DNA from: Janthinobacterium sp. BJB426
GTDB taxonomy: Bacteria; Pseudomonadota; Gammaproteobacteria; Burkholderiales; Burkholderiaceae_D
Length of the DNA stretch: 64,000 nt
Direction: 5' to 3'
NCBI RefSeq assembly: GCF_002735705.1
Contig: NZ_PDZL01000023.1
Location: 1-64,000, forward strand
Shown: positions 45,585 to 54,638 of the stretch, piece after piece
Numbering within the stretch: the first letter of the stretch is position 1
How the letters are laid out: each line of letters opens with the position of its first letter
The notes under the pieces: generated by a model
Database searches by the model: none
What the model was told of the DNA's origin: nothing
The model's input: only the letters and a program-made list of their open reading frames with translations
Position numbers and translations under genes: made by a program

Positions 45585-46658
45585 TTAAAACACCCAGAGC
45601 TTGTCTGCCGGCATGTGCAGCCAGTACTTGCCCGCTTCGAGCTTGTGGCGCGAATATGCGCGCAGGCTGATGTTCTCGGCGCCGCCGCGTTCGAACAGGC
45701 ATTCCCAGCGGTCGCCCAGGTACATGCAGGTCAGCAGCGGCAGCTCGATGGCGTTGTCGACCTGCGTGGCGCTGATCTTCACTTCCTCGACGCGGATCAT
45801 GGTGGTGACTTCCGTGCCCACGTTGGCGCCGCGCGCCACGCCCTCCATGGACGCACCATTGACCAGCAGGCGCACCTGATTGCCTTCGCGCTGCACCACC
45901 TTGCCTGGCAGGCGGTTGTTACTGCCCATGAATTCGGCCGTGAACAGGGTGTCCGGCGTTTCATACATGCTTTGCGGCGTGCCCTGCTGCTCGATCTTGC
46001 CGTTATTCAGCAGCAGAATGCGGTCGGAAATGGCCATCGCCTCGCCCTGGTCATGCGTCACCATCAGGGCCGACAGGCCCAGGCGCACGATCAGTTCGCG
46101 CAGGAAGGCGCGTGCTTCCTCGCGCAGCTTGGCGTCCAGGTTCGACAGCGGTTCGTCGAGCAGGATCACGGGCGGGTTGTATACCAGCGCGCGGGCGATC
46201 GCCACGCGCTGCTGCTGGCCGCCGGACAGCTGGTGCGGATAGCGCTCGCCCAGGTGGCCCAGGCCCAGTTGCGTCAGCACTTCCTTGATGCGCGCGGCGA
46301 TCTCCGTGCTGCCCATCTTGCGCAATTTGAGGCCGTAGGCGACGTTGTCGAAGACGGTCTTGTGCGGCCACAGCGCATACGACTGGAACACCAGTCCCAG
46401 GTTGCGATGCTCGGCCGGCATCTCGAAGTGTTTCGCGCCATCGTAGACATTGCGCTCGCCGATCTGGATGGTGCCCGCCTTCGGGCTTTCCAGCCCGGCC
46501 ACGGCACGCAGCAAGGTGGTCTTGCCGCTGCCCGAAGGCCCCAGCAAGGCGACCACTTCGCCTTTTTTCAGGTGCATCGAGACACCCTTCAGGATCTGGT
46601 TGGCGGAGGCGCCGGTGCCGTAGTCCAGGTACAGCTCATTGACAGTCAATTCATTCAT
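45585..46658 (-). CDS. ABC importer ATPase, FbpC/PotA-like
   Basis: 357 residues. Walker A GPSGSGKTT, Q-loop FQSYALWPH, signature LSGGQQQR, Walker B VILLDEPLSNLDA, H-loop MVTHD, then a C-terminal TOBE-type regulatory domain. It energises the two-domain permease encoded 22 bases upstream. The closest family look is ferric-iron, phosphonate or polyamine importers. Confidence 0.9.
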   Translation of the reverse strand: MNELTVNELYLDYGTGASANQILKGVSMHLKKGEVVALLGPSGSGKTTLLRAVAGLESPKAGTIQIGERNVYDGAKHFEMPAEHRNLGLVFQSYALWPHKTVFDNVAYGLKLRKMGSTEIAARIKEVLTQLGLGHLGERYPHQLSGGQQQRVAIARALVYNPPVILLDEPLSNLDAKLREEARAFLRELIVRLGLSALMVTHDQGEAMAISDRILLLNNGKIEQQGTPQSMYETPDTLFTAEFMGSNNRLPGKVVQREGNQVRLLVNGASMEGVARGANVGTEVTTMIRVEEVKISATQVDNAIELPLLTCMYLGDRWECLFERGGAENISLRAYSRHKLEAGKYWLHMPADKLWVF

Positions 46659-46680
46659 GATGTGGTCTCAGTCTTTGTAT

Positions 46681-48471
46681 TTAGTTATGCAACTTCACGC
46701 CGAAGCGCAGCGCGATGCCCAGGCCGATGGCCACCAGGGTGATATTGATGAAGGACAGCGCCGCCACCAGGTCGGTCGAGCCTCCCGCCCACAGCGACAC
46801 CAGCATGGCGCCGATCACTTCCGTGCCCGGCGAGAGCAGGTACACGCCCGTCGAATATTCGCGCTCGAAGATCAGGAACACCATCAGCCAGGCGCCCAGC
46901 AAACCGTATTTGATCAGCGGCAGGGTCACGTCGCGCGTCACCTGGCCGCGGTTGGCGCCGACGGCGCGCGCCGCCTCTTCCAGTTCCGGCCCCACCTGCA
47001 GCAGCGCTGTCGAAATGAGTCGCATGCCGTAGGCCATCCACACCACCGAATACGCGAGCCACAGGGCGAAGATCGTCGAGCGCACTTCGCGCAGCACGGG
47101 GATCACATGGCCACTCAGCCACAGGGCCACGCCGTTGTCCATGCCCTTCAATATGCCGTCGAGCCAGGCCGGCACGAACAGGAATACCCACAGGAACGAC
47201 AGGCCGGCCAGGAGGCCCGGCACGGCGCGCGGCACCAGCACGCTGTAGTCGAGCAGACGCGTGATGCCGTCCTGCTTGCGGTGCATGGCCAGCGCGATGA
47301 AGCTGTAGCAGCCCACGGCCAGCGCGCCGCCGACGACGCCGATCAGGATGGTGTTGACGATGCCGCGCACCAGCGATGGCTGGTCGAAAATATCGCGGAA
47401 ATGCTGCAAGGTCAATACATCGGCCAGGTGCACGCCCTCGCCCCAGTACTGCACGAAAGAGCGCAGCACGATGCCCGTCAATGGCAGGATGATGGTGAAG
47501 ATCAGCCAGCCTGCCAGCAAGGCAAACGCGAGCCACTTCCAGCGGCCCAGCGGCATGGCCTTGCTGCGCGCGCCCTTGCCCTTGATCGACACGTATTTGT
47601 TGGCCGATTTCAGCAGCCAGCGCTGTATCATCACCAGCGGCATCGTCACCATCACCAGGCAGACGGCGACGGCGGCCATCAGATGGTACGACGGCGTACC
47701 GAGCTTGTTCGTCAGCTTGTACAGATAGGTCGGCAGCACCAGGTGGCCTTCCGGATCACCGAGCACCAGCACCAGGCCGAACACTTCGAAGCCGAGGAAG
47801 AACACCAGCACGCCCGCATACGCCAGCGCCGGCATGATCATCGGCAGCGACACATTGAGCATCACCTGGATCGGCGAGGCGCCAGCCACGCGGGCCGCTT
47901 CTTCCACGTCCGAGCCCAGGCTTTTCAGAGCCGACGACGCATACAGGTAGACGTGCGGCACGTGCGTCAGGCCGGCGATGATGACGATGCTGGTGAAAGA
48001 ATAAATATTCCAGGGCACGAAGCCGAGCAGCTCCTTGGCCCAGATCGAATAGAAGCCCACGGGCCCCATCGACACGACGTAGCCAAAGCCCATCACCATC
48101 GGCGAGACAAAGATCGGCACCAGCAGCATGGGCGCCACCCAGCCGCGGCCCGGCAAATCCGTGCGCACCATCAGGAAGGCCAGCATGCCGCCCAGCGGCA
48201 CGGCGATGACGGTCAGGCCGAAGGCCAGCATCAGGCCATTCTTGAAGGCCATCGAAAAGTCGGGATCATCGAAGATGAAACGATAGGAATCAAAGCCGAA
48301 TTCGCGCACCGGCATGAAAAAGGGCGCGTTCAAAAAGCTCTGGTAAAAAATCAGGAACAGCGGCAGGAAAATGGCGACCAGGGTGATCGCCACGACCACG
48401 CCGCGCGGCCAGTTCAGGCGCGACAAGGGAGAGCGCGACCGTGCAGGCAGCGGCAAGATAGCAGTTTGCAT
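46681..48471 (-). CDS. ABC importer permease, fused two-domain (FbpB type)
   Basis: About 596 residues with two BPD_transp_1 modules. Each has an EAA coupling loop: EEAARVAGASPIQVMLNVSLP and EEAARAVGANRGQVTRDVTLP (both partly quoted). About 12 membrane helices. Start is uncertain: ATG 48471 gives a normal N-terminus, ATG 48501 adds ten residues. It partners the adjacent ATPase and binding protein. Confidence 0.88.
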   Translation of the reverse strand: MQTAILPLPARSRSPLSRLNWPRGVVVAITLVAIFLPLFLIFYQSFLNAPFFMPVREFGFDSYRFIFDDPDFSMAFKNGLMLAFGLTVIAVPLGGMLAFLMVRTDLPGRGWVAPMLLVPIFVSPMVMGFGYVVSMGPVGFYSIWAKELLGFVPWNIYSFTSIVIIAGLTHVPHVYLYASSALKSLGSDVEEAARVAGASPIQVMLNVSLPMIMPALAYAGVLVFFLGFEVFGLVLVLGDPEGHLVLPTYLYKLTNKLGTPSYHLMAAVAVCLVMVTMPLVMIQRWLLKSANKYVSIKGKGARSKAMPLGRWKWLAFALLAGWLIFTIILPLTGIVLRSFVQYWGEGVHLADVLTLQHFRDIFDQPSLVRGIVNTILIGVVGGALAVGCYSFIALAMHRKQDGITRLLDYSVLVPRAVPGLLAGLSFLWVFLFVPAWLDGILKGMDNGVALWLSGHVIPVLREVRSTIFALWLAYSVVWMAYGMRLISTALLQVGPELEEAARAVGANRGQVTRDVTLPLIKYGLLGAWLMVFLIFEREYSTGVYLLSPGTEVIGAMLVSLWAGGSTDLVAALSFINITLVAIGLGIALRFGVKLHN

Positions 48472-48540
48472 GATGAATCCAATGAATGAAGGGTACGGCA
48501 TCCGTCCGCTGGCACGCGCCTGCGGACGGCCAGGACGGCG

Positions 48541-49638
48541 TTACTTCTTGCCGGCTGTCTCTTTCCATTGTTTGAGGAAAGCCATGCGCTTGGCTGGTCC
48601 CAAAAATTGCAGGATGATCGGATGCACCGGCACCGGCTTGACATTGGCCGCGCCGATTTCCTTGATCAGGTCCGCCGAGGTGGTCTCGCCCGTGACGTCG
48701 GCGCGGATGGCGAACAGCTTGGCGCCGTTCGCGATGATGGTCTGGCCGCGGTGCGACAGGATGTAATCGAGCCACAGCTTGCTGGCGTTGACGTTCTTCG
48801 CGTTCTTGTTGATGAACTGCACGCGCGACAGGATCAGGGTGTAATCCTTGGGCAGCACCACGCCGATCGACGGGTCGGTCTTGGCGCGCACCAGGGCGTA
48901 GGAGCCCAGCACGTTATAACCGATCAGGTTTTCGCCCGATGAAATGCGCTCCATCATGGTGCCCGTCGACGACTGCACGCGCACCTTGGCCGTGCCAAAC
49001 GCGTTTTGCAGCGCCAGGAATTGCGGATATTCTTTCGCGTCCTGCGACATGAACATGAAGCCCACGCCCGATTTTTCGATGTCGTAGGTCGTGACCTTGT
49101 CCTTGAACTTCGGCGTGGCGATCAGCTTGACGAAGTCGTCATGGTTCTTCGGCACTTCCTTCGGGTCGAGCAAGCGCTTGTTGTAGACGATGGCGGCCGG
49201 CTCGAACGTGGTGCCATAGGCCTGGTCGTCCCACATGGCCCAGCCGGGGATCTTGGCCGCTTCGACCGACTTGTATTTCAGGGCGTAGCCATCGGAGGCC
49301 AGGCGCATCTGCAAGTCCATCGCCGAGGACCACATCACGTCGGCCGTGTTGCCGCCGGCGGCCACTTCGGAAATGAAGCGGTTATACACTTCAGTGGAAT
49401 TCATGTCGTTGTATTCGACCGAGATGCCGGGATACAGGGCGCTGAAATCCTTGATCAGCGGCGCGGCGGCCTTGCTGTCGGTGGCGCTGTAGATCACCAC
49501 CTTGCCTTCCTTCTTGGCAGCGTCGATGATCTTCTGGTAGTCGGCCGGATAGCCTGCCGGTACCTGGGCGAAAGCGGCACCGGCCAGGCTGGCAAACGCG
49601 GTGGCAAGGGCGACTTGAAGCAGGGTCTTGGTTTGCAT
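48541..49638 (-). CDS. ABC importer substrate-binding protein (Fe3+/phosphonate-type fold)
   Basis: 365 residues. Signal peptide ending GAAFA, then a class-II binding-protein fold with EGKVVIYSATD, ADVMWSSAMDLQM and the AYGTTFEPAAIVYNKRLL block typical of FbpA/AfuA/PhnS-type proteins. I do not see a paired-tyrosine iron site with certainty, so the ligand could be an organic acid or other anion. It precedes the permease in the operon. Confidence 0.85.
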   Translation of the reverse strand: MQTKTLLQVALATAFASLAGAAFAQVPAGYPADYQKIIDAAKKEGKVVIYSATDSKAAAPLIKDFSALYPGISVEYNDMNSTEVYNRFISEVAAGGNTADVMWSSAMDLQMRLASDGYALKYKSVEAAKIPGWAMWDDQAYGTTFEPAAIVYNKRLLDPKEVPKNHDDFVKLIATPKFKDKVTTYDIEKSGVGFMFMSQDAKEYPQFLALQNAFGTAKVRVQSSTGTMMERISSGENLIGYNVLGSYALVRAKTDPSIGVVLPKDYTLILSRVQFINKNAKNVNASKLWLDYILSHRGQTIIANGAKLFAIRADVTGETTSADLIKEIGAANVKPVPVHPIILQFLGPAKRMAFLKQWKETAGKK

Positions 49639-49683
49639 GGGGTTGTCTCCGTCTATGAATAGGTTTTTTTAATATGAGGTCGT

Positions 49684-50664
49684 TCAGCGCATCAGGCCAA
49701 GCTCATTCGCCTGCCTGGCATACTCGTCGACCGCCTTCCTGACATACGCGGTCAGCTTCGGCCCCGTCAGGGCGAATGGATACAGGCCAGCCTGCGCGCG
49801 CCACTCGGCGAACTGCGGCGTGGCCATGGCGCGCTCGAACGTGGCTACCCAGCGCTGGTAATCCGCATCCGGCACCTGTGGGCCCATCCACAGGCCGCGG
49901 ATGATCGGCCATACCACGTCGACGCCCTGCTCGCGCGCCGTCGGCACGCCGGCCAGCACGCCGGGCAGGCGCTTCTCCGACAGCACCGCCAGCACGCGCG
50001 CGTGGTTGGCACTGGCGTTCAGGGTGGCTTCGGACGTGTCGCCCGAGACCACCTGCACATAATCGGCCTGCATCGCCGTAAACACTTCGCCGCCGCCTTC
50101 GAGCGCGACAAAACGCAGCACTTTCGGATCGATGCCGGCCTGGCGCGCCACCAGCGCCATCTTCAGCCAGTCCTGGCTGCCGATGGTGCCGGAGACGCCG
50201 ATCAGCACCTTGTCCGGATGCTGCCGCAATGCCGCGATCAGGTCGCCCAGCGTCTTGTAGGGCGAATCGCTGCGCACGGCGATCATGCCGTAGTCGGCGC
50301 CCAAGGCCGCCACCCAGCGCACGTCGCCCGCCTTGGCATTGCCGAACTTGCCCTGCGCCAGATTGAGCAGCGAACCGCCCGAAAAGGCCACCAGGGTGTT
50401 CGCTTCCGCGCGGCGGCGCTGCGAGCCCATCGAGTGCCAGGCCACGGCGCCGATGCCGCCGGGCAGATAACTGATGCGCATGGCTGTGCCCGCAGCCGCG
50501 GCGGCCACGCCCTCCTGCGCCAGGCCTTTTTTCGCCAGCTTGCAGGTCAGGTCCATGGCGCCGCCCGGTTTGGACGGCACCACGCACTCGGCCGGCGCGG
50601 ACGCCTGCGCCCCCGCAACAGCGGGCAGCAGGCACAGCAGCGACAGGAACAGGGAGCGCAGCAT
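49684..50664 (-). CDS. TctC-like (Bug family) periplasmic receptor, orphan
   Basis: 326 residues. Signal peptide (LLPAVAGA), then VPSKPGGAMDLTCKL, YLPGGIGAVAW and GGEVFTAMQADYVQVVSGD, which fit tripartite-tricarboxylate-type receptors that bind carboxylates. Two early cysteines (ECVV...LTCK) may form a disulfide. No TctA or TctB membrane partner is in the window; instead it sits between an ABC importer and a porin, next to a TctD/TctE-like sensor system. Confidence 0.85.
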   Translation of the reverse strand: MLRSLFLSLLCLLPAVAGAQASAPAECVVPSKPGGAMDLTCKLAKKGLAQEGVAAAAAGTAMRISYLPGGIGAVAWHSMGSQRRRAEANTLVAFSGGSLLNLAQGKFGNAKAGDVRWVAALGADYGMIAVRSDSPYKTLGDLIAALRQHPDKVLIGVSGTIGSQDWLKMALVARQAGIDPKVLRFVALEGGGEVFTAMQADYVQVVSGDTSEATLNASANHARVLAVLSEKRLPGVLAGVPTAREQGVDVVWPIIRGLWMGPQVPDADYQRWVATFERAMATPQFAEWRAQAGLYPFALTGPKLTAYVRKAVDEYARQANELGLMR

Positions 50665-50673
50665 CGTCAGGCC

Positions 50674-51735
50674 TTAGAAGCGGTGCTGGATGCCGGCGAT
50701 CAGGCCGCGCTGCGTGTCGCCGAAACCGGCATCGTCACGCGACAGGCTGACCAGTTGGTTGTGCTTGGCCTTGGCGTAGGCGCCGGCCACGTACAGGTCG
50801 GTGCGCTTGGACAGGGCATAGCGCACGCGCGCCACGTACATGATCGGATCGGCATTGAGGTTGGCGGCCACGTTTTTCACGTCCTGGTAGTAGATCACGC
50901 CCGTCAGGGTGATGACCGGCGTGGTCTTGTAGCTGACGCCGCCCCAGTACAGGGTGCCGCGCACGTCGGCCTTGCCGGAAGCAGCCGGATCGAGCTTGTA
51001 GTCGCGCGCCGCCGCCTGCACTTTCCACGGGCCGTCGTCATACATGGCGCCCAGGTGGTACACGGTGGTCTTGTCGCGCGCGCCGCCGGCGATGGCATTG
51101 CCGTTGACCTGCTCATACGTGGCCAGCAGGCTGACAGGACCCGTCTTGTAGGTGACGGCCGTGGACAGCTTGGCGCTGTCCGAGTTGCCCGTCGACTGTT
51201 CGCCGAAACCGTACGATGCGCCGTAGCTGAAGTCGCCCGTCTTGCCCGAATACTTGACCATGTTGTCGAAGGCCGTCGTCATGCCGTATTTGCTCGGCCC
51301 CGTCGCGTTAGCCGAAGTGGCCCACGAGTAGAACGGCGCATACGCCATCGGATCGAACGGCAGCACGAAATCGTACACGGTGGTGAACGAGCGACCCAGC
51401 ACGACGCGGCCAAACGCGCCTTCCAGGCCCACATTGGCCTGGCGCTTGAACAGCGCGCCGTCGGCCGCGCCCGTGTCGACCAGAATGCCGCCTTCCAGGT
51501 TGAAGACGGCTTTCAGGCCGCCGCCCAGGTCTTCGCTGCCCAGGATGCCCCAGCGCGAGGTATTCATGCCGCCGGAGCTCACTTGCGTCATCGAGCTTTT
51601 GTTCGGGCCGGCGTTGCTGGTGTTGCTGATGCCGGCGTCCAGGCGGCCGTACAGGGTGACGTTCGACTGGGCTTGGGCGCTGCCGGCGGCAGCGAGTACC
51701 GCCATGGCGGCCAGCGAGAATGCAGTTTTCTTCAT
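50674..51735 (-). CDS. Gram-negative porin (Burkholderiales type)
   Basis: 353 residues. Signal peptide ending GSAQAQ, then SNVTLYGRLDAGI and SRWGILGSEDLGGGLKAVF, the usual start of the OmpC-like porin_4 family, and a terminal Phe (GIQHRF) for BAM recognition. It forms a 16-strand outer-membrane channel, presumably feeding the adjacent receptors. It is the first gene of the minus-strand uptake operon, divergent from the two-component genes. Confidence 0.92.
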   Translation of the reverse strand: MKKTAFSLAAMAVLAAAGSAQAQSNVTLYGRLDAGISNTSNAGPNKSSMTQVSSGGMNTSRWGILGSEDLGGGLKAVFNLEGGILVDTGAADGALFKRQANVGLEGAFGRVVLGRSFTTVYDFVLPFDPMAYAPFYSWATSANATGPSKYGMTTAFDNMVKYSGKTGDFSYGASYGFGEQSTGNSDSAKLSTAVTYKTGPVSLLATYEQVNGNAIAGGARDKTTVYHLGAMYDDGPWKVQAAARDYKLDPAASGKADVRGTLYWGGVSYKTTPVITLTGVIYYQDVKNVAANLNADPIMYVARVRYALSKRTDLYVAGAYAKAKHNQLVSLSRDDAGFGDTQRGLIAGIQHRF

Positions 51736-51773
51736 GTAACGTGTCTCCCTTAGATATAGTTATTAGTGATATG

Positions 51774-51796
51774 CCTGATCAATTTCATGAATCAGG
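51774..51796. promoter_or_regulatory. Inverted repeat in the porin / two-component divergent promoter
   Basis: CCTGAT (51774-51779) and ATCAGG (51791-51796) form a dyad with an 11-base spacer about 40 bases upstream of the porin start. It is a candidate binding site for the TctD-like regulator. Confidence 0.4.
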
Positions 51797-51949
51797 ATCA
51801 CACTATATGAGCGCGATCCTTTCAATTCGCTTTCAGACTGACAGGTGTCGTCCGCCAGCCACAAGGGGGACAAACATATTCATCGCCGCCCCTGTCGGCG
51901 CGGCGCCGGCAGGCTTACACTGCATCAATTCAAACGAATGGCGGAGACC

Positions 51950-52672
51950 ATGCGCATATTATTAGTGGAAGACCATCTGGAGCTGTCGCACTGGCTGGCA
52001 AAGGCCCTGCGCGACGCGCACCTGACGGTGGAGACCGCCCACAACGGCGCCGATGCCGACGCCCTGCTGCACACGCAGGAATATTCACTGGTGCTGCTCG
52101 ACCTGACCCTGCCCAAGATGGATGGCCTGGACGTGCTGCGCCGCCTGCGCGCGCGCGGCGGCACGCGCGGCAAGACTCCCGTCATGATACTCACGGCGCG
52201 CGGCGGCCTCGATGAAAAAGTGCAGGGCCTGAACCTGGGCGCGGACGACTACATGGCCAAGCCGTTCGAACTGGCCGAACTGGAAGCGCGCGTAAAGGCC
52301 CTGCTGCGCCGCAGCCAGGGCAACGAAGCCCTCGTGCACACCTGCGGCGCCCTCAGTTTCGACACCGTCACGCGCATGTTCAGCTATGCCGGCGCCCCCT
52401 TTCCCCTGACGCCGCGCGAACACGCCGTGCTCGAAGCGCTGATCACGCGCTCGGGGCGCGCCGTATCGAAGGAAAAGCTGTTCGACGAAGTCTTCGCGCT
52501 GGCCGACGACGCCAACCTGGATGCCATCGAACTGTATATCCACCGCGTGCGCAAAAAACTCGAAAGCGGCGTCGAAAGCGGTTCGCCCGACGGCGCCGTC
52601 ATCACCACCCTGCGCGGCATCGGCTACCTGCTGCAGCCGCGCAGCGCCATGGCGCCGGCCGCGCCGAAATGA
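51950..52672 (+). CDS. OmpR/TctD-like response regulator
   Basis: 240 residues. Receiver domain with Asp51 in VLLDLTLPKMDG and Lys in MAKPFE, then a winged-helix DNA-binding domain (LTPREHAVLEALI; IELYIHRVRKKLE). I start at ATG 51950, with GGAG just ahead; ATG 51938 is possible. Its stop overlaps the kinase start (ATGA). Confidence 0.92.
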   Translation: MRILLVEDHLELSHWLAKALRDAHLTVETAHNGADADALLHTQEYSLVLLDLTLPKMDGLDVLRRLRARGGTRGKTPVMILTARGGLDEKVQGLNLGADDYMAKPFELAELEARVKALLRRSQGNEALVHTCGALSFDTVTRMFSYAGAPFPLTPREHAVLEALITRSGRAVSKEKLFDEVFALADDANLDAIELYIHRVRKKLESGVESGSPDGAVITTLRGIGYLLQPRSAMAPAAPK

Positions 52673-54189
52673 CCGTGCGTGCCCCACACCTGCCCGTGTT
52701 CGAGCGCCTGCGCCGGCGCTGGGCGCAGGGGCGGCCGCTGGGCAGCCTGCGCAGCCAGCTGTTGCGCTGGCTGCTCATCCCGCTGGTGATGCTGGTGCTG
52801 CTCGATGCCGTTTTTGTGTACCGCAACGCGCTCGACGCGGCCGACATGGCCTACGACCGCTCCCTGCTGGCGTCGACGCGGGCGCTGGCCGAGCGCGTTT
52901 CCATCGTGGGCGGCAAGGTGGTGGCCGAAGTGCCCTACGTGGCGCTCGACAGCTTCGAGACCGACACCCTGGGCCGCATCTACTACAAGGTGACGGGCAT
53001 CAATGGCGAGCTGGTGTCGGGCTATGGCGACTTGCCGCCCGTGCCAAAAAACGTGCCCCGCTCACAGAATTATCCGGCCCTGGTGCGCTTCTACCACGCC
53101 GACTACCATGGCAAGCCGATCCGCATCGCCGCCCTGCTGCAACCCGTGTATGACGACTCGATGCGCGGCATCGCCCTGATCCAGGTGGCCGAAACGCTGG
53201 ACGCGCGACGCGGCCTGTCGAACCAGATCCTGTTCGACACCCTGAGCTGGCAGGCGGCGATGATACTGGTGATGGGCGCCCTCGTGTGGTTTGCCGTGCG
53301 CCTGGTGCTGCGCCCGCTGATGCGCCTGAAAACGGAAGTCGAGACGCGCACCCTGTCCGACCTGTCAGACGTCGACCCCACGCTGGTGCACAAGGAAATG
53401 CGCCCGCTGGTGAGCGCCATGAACGGCTCCATGTCGCGCCTACAGCAGCTGATCGCCAGCCAGCGCCGCTTCATCGCCGACGCTTCGCACCAGTTGCGCA
53501 CGCCGTTGACAGTGCTGAAAACCCAGGCCGAACTGGCCATGCGCGAGTGCGACCGGCAAGGCGCCGCGCCGCAGGACATGGCCGCCCTGCGCGACATCGT
53601 GCGCTCGATCGCCGCCACCACGGATTCGACCGTGCTGCTGGCCAACCGCCTGCTGACCCTGGCGCGCATCGAGCATGGCGGCGAGAACCTGGCGATGGAC
53701 ACCGTACCCTTGCGCGACGTGGCGCAGCAGGTGGGACTGGAAATGGCCATGGCCGCCGTCGGCAAGCATATCGACCTGTCGCTGGAAGCGCCCGACGAAG
53801 CGCCCGTGCATGGCCAGGCCCTGCTGCTGCATGAACTGGTCGCCAACCTGGTCGACAACGCCCTGCGCTACACGCCGCAGGGCGGCAGCGTGATCCTGCG
53901 CGTGCGCGCCGCGCAGGCAGGGAACGGACACGGCGCCGTGCTGGAGGTGGAAGACAGCGGCAAGGGCATCCCGCCGGCCGAGCGCGAACGCGTGTTCACG
54001 CCGTTCTACCGGGTCGGCACGGCGCTCGAGAGCAACCCTGGCGGCGCCGGCCTGGGCCTGGCCATCGTGCGCGACATCGCGGCCCTGCACGGCGCCCGCC
54101 TGGAACTGACGACAGCGGCGAATGGACATGGACTGAAAGTCGGCGTGTATTTCGCCCCGACGCCAGTCGATGCTAAGATCGCGTCCTGA
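52669..54189 (+). CDS. TctE-like sensor histidine kinase with 2CSK_N domain
   Basis: 506 residues. Transmembrane helix at about 31-52, periplasmic 2CSK_N sensor (55-190; AYDRSLLASTRALAERV, TLGRIYYKVTG), second helix at about 193-215, a HAMP-like linker, HisKA with His274 in DASHQLRTPL, and HATPase_c (VDNALRYTP, EDSGKGIPP, GAGLGLAIVR). Kinases of this kind sense tri- or dicarboxylates. Its genes abut the porin/receptor operon, which it presumably switches on. Confidence 0.9.
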   Translation: MTVRAPHLPVFERLRRRWAQGRPLGSLRSQLLRWLLIPLVMLVLLDAVFVYRNALDAADMAYDRSLLASTRALAERVSIVGGKVVAEVPYVALDSFETDTLGRIYYKVTGINGELVSGYGDLPPVPKNVPRSQNYPALVRFYHADYHGKPIRIAALLQPVYDDSMRGIALIQVAETLDARRGLSNQILFDTLSWQAAMILVMGALVWFAVRLVLRPLMRLKTEVETRTLSDLSDVDPTLVHKEMRPLVSAMNGSMSRLQQLIASQRRFIADASHQLRTPLTVLKTQAELAMRECDRQGAAPQDMAALRDIVRSIAATTDSTVLLANRLLTLARIEHGGENLAMDTVPLRDVAQQVGLEMAMAAVGKHIDLSLEAPDEAPVHGQALLLHELVANLVDNALRYTPQGGSVILRVRAAQAGNGHGAVLEVEDSGKGIPPAERERVFTPFYRVGTALESNPGGAGLGLAIVRDIAALHGARLELTTAANGHGLKVGVYFAPTPVDAKIAS

Positions 54190-54210
54190 GATTTTAAGGA
54201 AGGCACCGCC

Positions 54211-54576
54211 ATGATGACCAAAGAAGATGTGACCGAACTGTTTGCCAATATCGCCGAGAACGCGCCGTGGGATCTGTCCCAGCCGCTGCTGTGGGGCTAT
54301 TACTTCACCAACCCGGCGTCCGAGCCGCTGGAGCAAGCCGCCACCCTGCTGGCGCTGCAGGGCTACCGCCCGGTGGAACTGTACCAGCCCGAACTCGACG
54401 ACCCTGCCGCACCGCCCGTGTGGGTACTGCACGTGGAAAAGGCCGAAGTGCATGGCGTCGACAGCCTCCACGCGCGCAATGGCGAGCTGATGGCGTTTGC
54501 GCAGGACAACCAGCTGGCCAGCTATGACGGCATGGATGTGGGTCCGGTCGGCGCGCCCGGCGTGCCGCAACTGTAA
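54211..54576 (+). CDS. rraB: RraB-like ribonuclease E inhibitor
   Basis: 121 residues, somewhat shorter than E. coli RraB (about 138). Features such as WGYYFTNPASEPLEQAATLLALQGY, in part, and the acidic ELDDP segment fit the RraB family, which binds RNase E and tunes RNA decay. AAGGA-type site upstream. It follows the sensor kinase by 21 bases but is probably functionally separate. Confidence 0.75.
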   Translation: MMTKEDVTELFANIAENAPWDLSQPLLWGYYFTNPASEPLEQAATLLALQGYRPVELYQPELDDPAAPPVWVLHVEKAEVHGVDSLHARNGELMAFAQDNQLASYDGMDVGPVGAPGVPQL

Positions 54577-54593
54577 GACAGTCATCGGATGAA

Positions 54594-54619
54594 AAAACGG
54601 CGCCCGCGGGCGCCGTTTT
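54594..54619. terminator. Bidirectional rho-independent terminator
   Basis: An 11-bp stem, AAAACGGCGCC with GGCGCCGTTTT, around a CGCG loop, with A-runs before and T-runs after, between the convergent rraB and hom genes. Confidence 0.92.
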
Positions 54620-54638
54620 GCATGCAACCTTGTGAAAA

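Noticed and set aside
46639-48489. 616-codon plus-strand frame opposite the ABC permease
   Set aside because: Antisense shadow with low-complexity His/Gln/Arg composition.
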